Source: Rhodocista pekingensis (GTDB taxonomy: Bacteria; Pseudomonadota; Alphaproteobacteria; Azospirillales; Azospirillaceae). From it: 64,000 nucleotides of DNA. The position numbers were made by a program, and so were the translations under genes. Below are positions 25,481 through 33,088 of the stretch, in pieces. Each line of letters starts with the position of its first letter. The stretch's first letter is position 1. The DNA lies in assembly GCF_042665545.1 (NCBI RefSeq), contig NZ_JBHTCM010000010.1, positions 682,001 through 746,000 of the forward strand. The letters are read 5' to 3'. The notes under the pieces are model-generated. The model saw nothing but the letters and a program-made list of their open reading frames with translations. It was not told the DNA's origin and made no database searches.

Positions 25481-27772
25481 ATGTTCAAGGCGATCTTCGC
25501 AGCCCTTGCTCCGGTCGTTTCGAACGACTGGGTGATCGGCTCGGTTCTGGTCGGACTGTGCGCCTGGGCGATCTGGTCGGGGACGCGGTTCATCCGCGCC
25601 ACGCTCCGCTTCCGCAAGGCCCTCGCCGGGGCGCGGGCGACGGTCCGGCAGTCCTCCGACGCGGTCTCCTTCGCGGAGCGGTACGGGGAGATCGACACGG
25701 CGCTGGCCGAGGACCCGGTCCTGGGCGAGCGCTGGTGCGAGTTCCGGAACTCCCTGCTGCTGCCGCGCCAGGCCGGGCAGCCGGTCCGCACCACCGTGCG
25801 GCCGAAGACCTGGTTCGATGTCGGCCTGCTGCACTCGATGCCCGGCGGCATCAATCTGCGCTACCACACCGCGATGCCGAACCTGCTGGTCGGGGCGGGC
25901 CTTCTGTTCACCTTCCTGGGTCTGGCCGCGGCGCTGGGGTCAGCCGGCGGGATCGTGGCCGGCACGGCGGAGATCCGCAACGAGGCGCTGCGGCTGCTGC
26001 TGGGCACGGCCTCGGCCAAGTTCGTCACCTCGCTGGTCGGCATGGGTCTGTCGATCACCTATGCCATCACCAGCAAGGTCCTGCTGAAGCGCGTCGAGGA
26101 CGATCTGGCCGGGTTCCTGTCCGCCCTGGAGGCGCGCATCCCGCTGATCACCCCGGCCGACCTGCAACGGGAGACGAACGATCTCCTGGAACGGCAGACC
26201 GACCGGATAGAGGCCGTCTCGGCCGAGCTGGCCGCCGGCCTGGGCAGCGCCTTCGACCGCGCCCTGGATGCGCGGCTGGGCGACCATCTCGGACCGCTGA
26301 CCCAGGCCATGCAGCAGCTCACGCTCGGCCTGGGCTCGCACAACGAGCAGGCGATGGCCTCCATGCTCGACTCCTTCCTCCAGGGGCTGCGGGGCGGCAC
26401 GGGCGAGCACATGCAGCAGGTCGTGGACAGCCTCTCCGGGCTGGGCACCCGGCTGGAAGGGGTGCAGCAGGGGCTGGGCGAGGCCGCGGTGCGGATGACC
26501 CAGTCCGCCGACACGGTCGCCAACCGCCTGGGCGCCGGCACCGAGGCGGCCCTGGCCCGGATCACCGATCAGATGGGCGGGCTGGCCGAGACGCTGGGCC
26601 GGATCGCCGAGCAGAGCCGCACCACCGGCGCCGAGGCCGGGGAACGGATGGCGGCCCGGATCGAGGCCGCCGCCGCCGGCTTCGAGGAGTCGGCCCGCAA
26701 CGTCGCCACCCTGCTGGAGCGGACGGCCGCGGCCGTCGAAGGCAGCATGGGCCGGCAGACGGAGGAGACCGCCGCCCGCCTTGCCGAGCGGGTGGAGGCG
26801 ATGACGGCGGAGCTGAGCGCCCTGGCCGCCAGCAGCCGCACTGCCGGGATCGACGCCTTCGACCAGCTTGCCAGCCGGGTCACGGAGGCCAGCAGCGCCC
26901 TGGAACGCAGCGTGGGCCGGATCGGCACCCTGCTGGAGCGCTCCGCCAGCGAGGGCGGCGACGCGCTCGGCCGCGGGGCGGAGAAGGCCGTGACCCGGAT
27001 CAGCGACGCCACCGAGGGCATGCGCGCGGAGATCCAGGCGATGCTGGCCGAGCTGCGCGCCTCCGTCGGCACGGCGGGCGAGGCGCTGCGCACCAGCGGC
27101 GCCGAGGGGGCCGCCGCCTTCCGCGACGGGCTGGGCGATGCCGGCGGCTCCATCGCCGCGGCGGTCAGGGACGCGGCCGACCGGCTGGGCCGCGCCGGGA
27201 CCGAGGCCGCGGACGCGCTGGGGCGCGGCGGGGAGACGGCCGGCACGGCCATGCGCAGCGCCGGCGGGCTGCTGGGCGACAAGGTCGGCGCCCTGACGCA
27301 CGAGATCACGGCCCTGGCCGCCGCCGCCAACGCCCTGGCCACCCGCAGCACGGAGTTCGAGCGCGCCGCCGGGGCGGCCGCCGGGCCGCTGCTCCAGGCC
27401 TCCACGAACCTGACCGCGGCGGGCCAGACGGTCCGCGGCACGACGGAGTCGCTGGGGACCGTCGTGCAGGCCGTCGGCCGGGCGATCGAGCAGGTGTCCG
27501 AGGCGTCGGGCCGGCTGGACGCGGCGACGGCGGCGGCCGGCCGGCTGGCCGACGGTCTGGCGACCGCGGCCAAGCGGTTCGAGGGGATCGACGGCGATCT
27601 GGCCCGGACGCTCACGGCGTTGCAGGACGGGCTCCAGGGCTTCGCCCGCGAGATCAACGGCTTCGTCAGCCAGACCGACCAGAATCTGGCCAAGGCGGCG
27701 ACCCAGATCGCCGCCCTGGTCAAGGGGCTGGAAGAGACGCTGGAAGATTTCAGCGCGGACCAGAACCGCTGA
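25481..27772 (+). CDS. zorA: ZorA-like MotA/ExbB-type proton channel with long cytoplasmic tail
   Basis: The 763-residue protein has three predicted membrane segments (about 17-37, 132-153, 174-197), the last two in the conserved MotA/TolQ/ExbB block (LLVGAGLLFTFLGLAAAL and ASAKFVTSLVGMGLSITYAI). From about 205 to the end it is almost entirely helical with heptad-like Ala/Leu/Glu/Arg patterns, a tail of roughly 550 residues. MotA and TolQ lack this; ZorA of the Zorya anti-phage system has it. Gene order with an OmpA/MotB-like and an EH-signature-type gene supports ZorA. In studied Zorya, ZorA5B2 is a proton-driven inner-membrane motor that senses phage entry. AGGAG directly abuts ATG 25481, unusually tight; an upstream in-frame TAG excludes earlier starts. 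Confidence 0.82.
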   Translation: MFKAIFAALAPVVSNDWVIGSVLVGLCAWAIWSGTRFIRATLRFRKALAGARATVRQSSDAVSFAERYGEIDTALAEDPVLGERWCEFRNSLLLPRQAGQPVRTTVRPKTWFDVGLLHSMPGGINLRYHTAMPNLLVGAGLLFTFLGLAAALGSAGGIVAGTAEIRNEALRLLLGTASAKFVTSLVGMGLSITYAITSKVLLKRVEDDLAGFLSALEARIPLITPADLQRETNDLLERQTDRIEAVSAELAAGLGSAFDRALDARLGDHLGPLTQAMQQLTLGLGSHNEQAMASMLDSFLQGLRGGTGEHMQQVVDSLSGLGTRLEGVQQGLGEAAVRMTQSADTVANRLGAGTEAALARITDQMGGLAETLGRIAEQSRTTGAEAGERMAARIEAAAAGFEESARNVATLLERTAAAVEGSMGRQTEETAARLAERVEAMTAELSALAASSRTAGIDAFDQLASRVTEASSALERSVGRIGTLLERSASEGGDALGRGAEKAVTRISDATEGMRAEIQAMLAELRASVGTAGEALRTSGAEGAAAFRDGLGDAGGSIAAAVRDAADRLGRAGTEAADALGRGGETAGTAMRSAGGLLGDKVGALTHEITALAAAANALATRSTEFERAAGAAAGPLLQASTNLTAAGQTVRGTTESLGTVVQAVGRAIEQVSEASGRLDAATAAAGRLADGLATAAKRFEGIDGDLARTLTALQDGLQGFAREINGFVSQTDQNLAKAATQIAALVKGLEETLEDFSADQNR

Positions 27773-27786
27773 TCGGAAGGTGATGC

Positions 27787-28755
27787 ATGGCGATGATCAC
27801 CGGCCCGGATGAGGAAACCGAAGAGGGGTACTTCGCCTCCATCAGCGACCTCATGATCGGCATCCTGTTCATATTCCTGCTGATGCTGACCGTGTTCGCC
27901 CTGAATTTCCGCAATGCGGAGGAGAAGGTCGTCGACCTGTCCCGTTACGAGGAGGTCGTGGACGAGGCCCGCCGCCTGACCGAAGAGGCGGCCAGGCAGA
28001 AGCAGGAGAACGAGGAGCTGCGCCGGCTGCTGACCCAGGCGGTCGCCCAGCTTGAGCGCGACATCGAGAGCCGGCGCAGCATGCGCAATCAGATGTTGCG
28101 CTCCCTGGAGGCGAGCCTGGACCGACAGGGTGTACGGGTGACCCTCGATCCGGAATCGGGTATCCTGCGTCTGTCGGGCGACCTGCTGTTCGAAACCGGC
28201 AAGGCCGTCTACCGGGAAGAGGCGGACCGGACGGTCAAGGTCATGGCCGACATCCTGGGAAGTGTGCTTCCCTGTTTCGCGGAAGGTGCGTCCGTGGCGT
28301 GCCCGGGTGAGAGGATGCCGATACTGGAAGCCGTTCTGGTCGAGGGCCATACGGACCGCCAGCCGTTCCGCAACGTGCCGGCGGCCCAGTCGCAGGCATT
28401 GAACGACCGGCTGTCCACGGAACGCGCCCTGGCCGTCTTCCAGAGCCTGCGCGAGGCCAGCCCGGTGCTGGAGACGCTGCGCAACCCCGGCGGCCAGCCG
28501 CTGCTCGGAGTCTCGGGCTATGGCGAGCGCCGCCCCCTGCCCGAGGCGCAGGGAACGACGGAGGAAGATTACCGCCGGAACCGGCGGATCGACCTGCGTT
28601 TCGTCCTCTCCTCCCGCACCTCCGACGAGCTGGAGCGGCTGCGCGGCCGCATCAACGACGTTCTGGACCAGGGTGGGCCAAGCCAGGGCGGGCCAAGCCA
28701 GGGCGGGCAGGACCCGAAAGGGCCGAACCATGACAGGCCGGGGGAGACGCCATGA
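27787..28755 (+). CDS. zorB: ZorB-like OmpA/MotB-type stator protein
   Basis: The 322-residue protein has a short cytoplasmic N-terminus, then ISDLMIGILFIFLLMLTVFAL, one membrane helix headed by Asp21, which matches the proton-carrying Asp of MotB/ZorB. A periplasmic coiled coil follows (about 45-100), then an OmpA-like peptidoglycan-binding domain (about 155-295) with EGHTDRQPF, LSTERALAV, GYGERRPL and RRNRRIDLRF. Two cysteines (LPCF, VACPG) lie in a loop of that domain. The end carries Gly-Pro-Ser-Gln-Gly repeats. It starts 14 bp after zorA with GGAAGGTG upstream and overlaps the third gene by 4 bp. Confidence 0.88.
   Translation: MAMITGPDEETEEGYFASISDLMIGILFIFLLMLTVFALNFRNAEEKVVDLSRYEEVVDEARRLTEEAARQKQENEELRRLLTQAVAQLERDIESRRSMRNQMLRSLEASLDRQGVRVTLDPESGILRLSGDLLFETGKAVYREEADRTVKVMADILGSVLPCFAEGASVACPGERMPILEAVLVEGHTDRQPFRNVPAAQSQALNDRLSTERALAVFQSLREASPVLETLRNPGGQPLLGVSGYGERRPLPEAQGTTEEDYRRNRRIDLRFVLSSRTSDELERLRGRINDVLDQGGPSQGGPSQGGQDPKGPNHDRPGETP
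28675..28708 (+). repeat. 15-bp tandem repeat at the end of zorB
   Basis: GGGCCAAGCCAGGGC is repeated head to tail at 28675 and 28690 with a partial third copy, encoding GPSQG repeats in the C-terminal tail. Confidence 0.85.
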
Positions 28756-30206
28756 GCCTCATGCGTGAGGCCCTGATCTCCTTGCAGGCGACGGCTGTCC
28801 GGTTGCCTCACTACGCCCTGCTGCCGGAGATGCCGGAGACGGGCAGGCTGGTCACGGCCCTGGCCGGCGCCAATGCCGCCCCGGCCCCGCCCGCGGACGA
28901 CATGCTGGCCGCGGTGCGCCGGCGTCTGCTGGAGGCGGCGCGCGGCCCCGGCGGGGTGGCGGCAGCGGCGCCGCGGGACCTCTGCGACGCGCCCTGGCTG
29001 ATGTGGGGCGGCATGGACCCGCTGGCCGGGCTGAACGGCCTGCTGGAAGCCGTGCTGGATGTCTGCAACCGCCGCAACCGGGCCCGCCGCACCCTGATCG
29101 AGGCGTGGATCCGCAACTTCTCCTACGACATGCCCCGGATCGCGGAGGCCGGGAACGGCATCCGGCGCCTGATCACGGCGGCCCGCCGGCCCCGCCTCCA
29201 GTCCTGGCGGGACGCGGACGCCTGGTGCCGTCTGTTCGACGCGGCCGACGGCCCGCGCACCCTGGCGCGCTGGATCGTCCTGACCGACGAACCGGTGGAC
29301 GCCCTGCTGGGCCGCGCCTGCCTGGACGATCCGGTGCGCGCCACGTCCGGCTATGCGCGGACGATCCAGGCCGAGGTGCTGTCCCTGGTTCCCGACCATC
29401 TGGCCGGCCCGGCGGGCGCGCAGCGGGTTGCGCGCGTGGCCGATTTCCTCGCCCCCGGCGGCGGCCTGCGCTTCGACGAGCCGGAGAGCCGCGGACAGAT
29501 CGTCCGCAGCCTGATGGCGCCCTGGCTGACCGGGCGCTCCGGGCTGGAGGAGCCGACCCGCGCGGCGGTGCAGAAGTTCCTCCTGGCCCAGCTCGGCGAT
29601 CCGCGCACCCGTCCGGGCCAGTGGGTCCGCGCGGGCGAGGATGCCGTCGCGCTGATGGAAACGTGGCTGTCCCGCGCAGCGCTGGGCGCCTTCTTCGATC
29701 TGGTCGGCGAACAGAACCACGATCCGGAAGGCCGCTACCGCGAAGCCTTCTGGTCGGCCTGCATGGCGGCGGGCGGGATCGACGACGCCTGGCTGGCGCT
29801 GGGCCGGACCGTCCGCCGCTCGGCCCCCGCCCTGCGGCACCTGAAGGGTGCCTATGGCGAGCTGGTCGGCCCCGGCTTCCACGGCGACCAGACGGTGCTT
29901 CTGCTGCGTGTGCGCGACACCGTCTTCTGCGAGTGGAGCCATGCCGGGAAGCTGCGGGCCTGGCCGGCCGACGCGGCCGACGCCCCGCGGCTGCACCGGG
30001 CAACCTATACCCGCCCCGACCTGACCGGGCCGGGCCTGCGCTTTCCGCCGAACAAGCGCCACTGGTCGCGCGGCAGCTCCGACGGCAACGGCCTCAGCCA
30101 TGTCGGCTCGGAATCCAGCCGCTGGCAGGGCAGCGTCGCCCGGCTGCTGGAGGAGCGGACGGGAATCGCGCTGACCGCCGCGGACTGGATGCCGGGCCGG
30201 GCCTGA
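28752..30206 (+). CDS. zorC: ZorC-like protein with EH-signature-type C-terminus
   Basis: The 484-residue soluble protein has a long helical N-terminal part (about 60-350, with CDAPWLMWGG and a helical repeat-like run) and a C-terminal region where Glu394 (TVFCEWSHAGKLRAW) and His450 (LSHVGSESSRW) fit the paired Glu and His that give the EH_Signature domain its name. ZorC of type I Zorya carries this domain; in E. coli it binds DNA and is needed for defence. ATGA overlap with zorB implies coupled expression. No helicase/nuclease (zorD) or HNH (zorE) gene follows: the next gene is convergent. The family assignment is from memory of domain architecture, not a search. Confidence 0.7.
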   Translation: MSLMREALISLQATAVRLPHYALLPEMPETGRLVTALAGANAAPAPPADDMLAAVRRRLLEAARGPGGVAAAAPRDLCDAPWLMWGGMDPLAGLNGLLEAVLDVCNRRNRARRTLIEAWIRNFSYDMPRIAEAGNGIRRLITAARRPRLQSWRDADAWCRLFDAADGPRTLARWIVLTDEPVDALLGRACLDDPVRATSGYARTIQAEVLSLVPDHLAGPAGAQRVARVADFLAPGGGLRFDEPESRGQIVRSLMAPWLTGRSGLEEPTRAAVQKFLLAQLGDPRTRPGQWVRAGEDAVALMETWLSRAALGAFFDLVGEQNHDPEGRYREAFWSACMAAGGIDDAWLALGRTVRRSAPALRHLKGAYGELVGPGFHGDQTVLLLRVRDTVFCEWSHAGKLRAWPADAADAPRLHRATYTRPDLTGPGLRFPPNKRHWSRGSSDGNGLSHVGSESSRWQGSVARLLEERTGIALTAADWMPGRA

Positions 30207-30242
30207 CGCTCCGGACCCGACGCTCCGGACCAGACGCTCCGG
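30205..30242. repeat. 14-bp tandem repeat, three copies, at the end of the Zorya-like operon
   Basis: GACGCTCCGG starts at 30205, 30219 and 30233. The first copy overlaps the zorC stop codon. Confidence 0.85.
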
Positions 30243-30260
30243 GGGCGGCGCCGGCCGCGG

Positions 30261-30890
30261 TCAGCCGGGCGGTGCCCCTGCCGGGGCTGCGCCGGGGATG
30301 CTGCCGGGCAGCGTGTCGAAGCCGCTGGGGAAGAGCTGCTTGATGACGTCGGCGACCAGGAAGCGGAAACTGGCCTGATCCGGGCGCAGTTCGCCCGCGA
30401 TGCGGTCCGTCGCCGTGCTCAGCATCGTGCCGCCCTCGCACAGGGCGGCCGTGACGTGGTTCGTGGTGCCCAGATCGTCGAAGCGGGGGGCCTGCGGCGC
30501 CTGATCGTCCGGCGTCGCCGCCACGCCGTCGCACAGCCGCGCGGCCTCCACCGGCTCGGGGCCGTGGAAGACCATCACCAGCCGGTAGTCGGCCCCCGGC
30601 CGGTAGGCGGACGAGGCGGTGAAGTTGCGCTGCGGGTCGGCAAGCGGCTCCGGCAGCGCCGCCGCGATGCGGCGGCCGAACTCCTCGGCCGCGACGCCGT
30701 CGGGCAGCCGGCCGCGCACCTCCAGCACGAAGCCCATGTCCGGGGCCGGCAGTTCCAGGGCGGGGGCAGCCGGGGCGGACTGCGTCGCGGGATCGGGTTG
30801 CGCTGCAGGATCGGGCTGCGCTGCGGCCGGGCAGGCGAGCATCGCCAGCAGGACCGCCGTGAGCAGCCGGAAGGGACGTCGGGACATCAT
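30261..30890 (-). CDS. Exported protein of unknown function
   Basis: The 209-residue precursor from ATG 30890 has a signal peptide (MMSRRPFRLLTAVLLAML, cleavage near PAAAQ; the MLAC sequence leaves a lipoprotein possible but weak). A PDPAAQPDPATQ repeat and Pro/Ala linker precede a compact domain (about 50-200) with two cysteines (RLCDG and ALCEGG). The family looks like small exported proteins that recur in Rhodospirillales next to unrelated genes; I do not recognise a function. It converges on zorC and is not part of that operon. Confidence 0.65.
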   Translation of the reverse strand: MMSRRPFRLLTAVLLAMLACPAAAQPDPAAQPDPATQSAPAAPALELPAPDMGFVLEVRGRLPDGVAAEEFGRRIAAALPEPLADPQRNFTASSAYRPGADYRLVMVFHGPEPVEAARLCDGVAATPDDQAPQAPRFDDLGTTNHVTAALCEGGTMLSTATDRIAGELRPDQASFRFLVADVIKQLFPSGFDTLPGSIPGAAPAGAPPG

Positions 30891-30981
30891 GCCGGAAGAA
30901 CGCCCGGCCCCGGACCATGTTCCCCCGCCGCGGCGAGCGGTCGCGGTGGCAGACCTCGGCCCGGCAGCCCCCGGCACGGGG

Positions 30982-31461
30982 TCAGGGGCGCTGCGCCACC
31001 TCGCACCAGCCGGCGCGGGTGCCGCCGGAATAGGGCCGGGCATGGCCGGCGCCGATCAGGGTCTCCGCCACGTCCGTGCCGTCGGGCAGCAGCACCCGCG
31101 CCCGCACCCGGCCGCCGTACTTGTCATAGTCCACGTCGCGCAGCAGCACGCGGGACCGGTCGCGCTGCACCAGCCGGCGCAGCGCTTCGTGCGCGGCGCG
31201 GGCCATCTCCTTCTCGCGCTCGCACTTGCCGCGGATCTCCGGCGTGTCGATCCCGACCAGCCGGACGCGGGTCAGCAGTTCCTGGTCCAGCCAGACCTTG
31301 ACCCGCACGGACAGGGTATCGCCGTCCAGAACCTCCAGCACCTCCGCGGCGACGGGTCCGGGCAGCCCCTCCGCGCGCAGGTCCCCGGCCCCCGGCAGGA
31401 GGACGGACAGCAGGGCCAGCATCGGCAGGCGGAGAAGGCGATGGCGGAGCGGACGGGACAC
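30982..31461 (-). CDS. Exported thermonuclease-family (SNase-like) protein
   Basis: The 159-residue protein has a signal sequence or anchor (LLRLPMLALLSVLLPGAGDLRAEG) and a staphylococcal-nuclease fold: VLDGDTLSVRV, then VRLVGIDTPEI with the catalytic Arg and Asp, KCEREKEMA, and VDYDKYGGRVRARVLL with the second Arg. It is shorter than classical SNase at the C-terminus. It is likely a secreted or periplasmic Ca-dependent nuclease. The start is uncertain: GTG 31461 gives a normal signal peptide, ATG 31422 shortens it, and the frame is open to a TTG at 31521. Confidence 0.82.
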   Translation of the reverse strand: MSRPLRHRLLRLPMLALLSVLLPGAGDLRAEGLPGPVAAEVLEVLDGDTLSVRVKVWLDQELLTRVRLVGIDTPEIRGKCEREKEMARAAHEALRRLVQRDRSRVLLRDVDYDKYGGRVRARVLLPDGTDVAETLIGAGHARPYSGGTRAGWCEVAQRP

Positions 31462-31638
31462 GGACAGCGCAGGGGCGGAGTTGCGGGGACCGCAGTCTAG
31501 CGTGGGCAAGGGCGGCGGCAAAGCCCTTTCAGGGACCCAATTCCTAAAGCGGCGTTAATATCAGGCAAAATAGCTCTGAAACCGCAGCGTCTAGGCAGCA
31601 AATACTAGTGTACGGTGCGGGGACGGGAGGCTCCACCC

Positions 31639-31857
31639 TCAGAAGTCGGAGCAGCGGCCCTTGCTTTCCCAGTCGCCGTAGCGGGTGGGTTCGGGGCCGG
31701 TGGGGCCGCCGATCTCGCCGGGCGGCTGCACCGGGCGGCGGTCCCCGGCCGCGGCAGGGGTCCCGTCGGGAGGGCTGTCGGGAGAGGGGCGGGAGTCCGC
31801 GGGGGCGGGCACGGCCGCCGGCGCGGGCATCTTCGGCTGGGGGGGAACCTGGCTCAT
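31639..31857 (-). CDS. DUF1674 protein, succinate dehydrogenase assembly factor 4 type
   Basis: The 72-residue protein has a Pro-rich N-terminal half and the conserved C-terminus GGPTGPEPTRYGDWESKGRCSDF (last 23 residues in two parts), the hallmark of DUF1674/SDHAF4 proteins. In mitochondria and in alphaproteobacteria this family helps flavinated SdhA mature and limits its auto-oxidation. No sdh genes are in the window. The gene is divergent from htpX, sharing a 117-bp promoter region, and could share stress control with it. Confidence 0.88.
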   Translation of the reverse strand: MSQVPPQPKMPAPAAVPAPADSRPSPDSPPDGTPAAAGDRRPVQPPGEIGGPTGPEPTRYGDWESKGRCSDF

Positions 31858-31894
31858 GCCCCCGATATGGCATGCCCCTCCGGCACCGCCAAGT

Positions 31895-31924
31895 CTTGAC
31901 GCTGTTCCCAGCGCGTTCCCATCT
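31895..31924 (+). promoter_or_regulatory. Heat-shock (RpoH-type) promoter of htpX
   Basis: CTTGAC (31895-31900), a 17-bp spacer and CCCATCT (31918-31924) fit the RpoH consensus (CTTGA and CCCCAT-T). It lies 50 bp before htpX, a usual member of the heat-shock regulon. Confidence 0.6.
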
Positions 31925-31974
31925 CTAGGCGTGACGGGGCCGACGGGGCCCCTTCGCCAAGGAAGTTTCAAGCC

Positions 31975-33021
31975 ATGAACGGCTATTTCCGCACCGCGAT
32001 CCTTCTGGCCGGCCTCACCGGCCTGTTCCTGGCGGTCGGCTACATGATCGGCGGGCAGGGCGGCATGATGATCGCCCTGCTGATCGGGCTCGGCACCAAC
32101 CTGTTCGCCTACTGGAACTCGGACAAGGTGGTGCTGCGCATGTACAATGCGCGGCAGGTGGACGAGCGCAGCGCGCCGCAGTTCTACGGCATGATCCGGG
32201 ATCTGGCGGCCCGCGCCGGGCTGCCCATGCCGAAGGTCTACATCATCGAGAATCCGCAGCCGAACGCCTTCGCGACCGGCCGCAATCCGGAGAACGCGGC
32301 CGTCGCGGCCACCACCGGCCTGCTGAACCAGCTCACCCCGGAAGAGGTGGCCGGCGTCATGGCGCACGAGCTGGCGCATGTGAAGAACCGCGACACCCTG
32401 ATCATGACGATCACGGCGACGCTGGCCGGCGCGCTGTCCATGCTGGCGAACTTCGGCCTGTTCTTCGGCGGCAGCGACAACCGCAACAACCCGCTGGGCG
32501 CGGTCGGCACCATCCTCATGGTGATCCTGGCGCCGATGGCGGCCATGCTGGTGCAGATGGCGATCAGCCGCAGCCGCGAGTACGAGGCGGACCGCATCGG
32601 TGCCGAGATCTGCGGCAACCCGAACTGGCTGGCGAACGCGCTGGAGGGCATCCAGCGCGCGGCCGGGCGGACGGTGAACGTGCAGGCGGAGAACAACCCC
32701 GCCACGGCGCACATGTTCATCATCAACCCACTGCACGCGCGCAGCGTGGACAGCCTGTTCTCCACCCACCCGCGGACGGAGGAACGCATCCGCCTGCTGC
32801 GCGCCATGGCGACCGGCGGCGGCGTTACGCGCCCGCAGGGAAGCGGCTGGGCCGCCGATGCCGGTGCCCGCGGCGTCTGGACCGGCGGCGCCACGGCCAC
32901 GCCCCCTGCCGCGCCCTCTGCCCCGCCGCCCGCCCCGGGCCGTAGCGGCCGCCGCGGCAGCGTCCCCAGCACCGGCCCGAATTCCGGCTCCGGCGCCGCG
33001 CCGCGGGGTCCCTGGGCCTGA
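31975..33021 (+). CDS. htpX: Membrane zinc metalloprotease HtpX
   Basis: The 348-residue M48 protease has two N-terminal membrane segments (about 8-25 and 30-46), the zinc motif HELAH at 131-135 with the third ligand in the SREYEADRIGAE segment, and two further hydrophobic segments at about 144-160 and 172-195. HtpX degrades misfolded inner-membrane proteins together with FtsH. The last 60 residues are a Pro/Ala/Gly-rich cytoplasmic tail, longer than in E. coli HtpX (293 residues). AAGGAAG lies upstream of the ATG. A heat-shock-type promoter precedes it. Confidence 0.97.
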   Translation: MNGYFRTAILLAGLTGLFLAVGYMIGGQGGMMIALLIGLGTNLFAYWNSDKVVLRMYNARQVDERSAPQFYGMIRDLAARAGLPMPKVYIIENPQPNAFATGRNPENAAVAATTGLLNQLTPEEVAGVMAHELAHVKNRDTLIMTITATLAGALSMLANFGLFFGGSDNRNNPLGAVGTILMVILAPMAAMLVQMAISRSREYEADRIGAEICGNPNWLANALEGIQRAAGRTVNVQAENNPATAHMFIINPLHARSVDSLFSTHPRTEERIRLLRAMATGGGVTRPQGSGWAADAGARGVWTGGATATPPAAPSAPPPAPGRSGRRGSVPSTGPNSGSGAAPRGPWA

Positions 33022-33066
33022 ACCCGGGCCGCCCCCGGCGACGTGTGCTCCATCGACAAGAGCGTC

Positions 33067-33088
33067 CGGGGGCGCTAAACCGCCCCCG
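33067..33088 (+). promoter_or_regulatory. Hairpin ending at the rsmB start codon
   Basis: CGGGGGCG pairs with CGCCCCCG around CTAAAC, and the 3' arm ends at the base before ATG 33089. It would occlude the initiation region of rsmB mRNA, or end transcription from htpX; no T tract follows. Confidence 0.45.

Noticed and set aside
30207..30260. Search for a zorD fragment directly after the zorC-like gene
   Set aside because: The 54-bp gap holds only a tandem repeat, and the following gene is on the other strand and encodes an exported protein.
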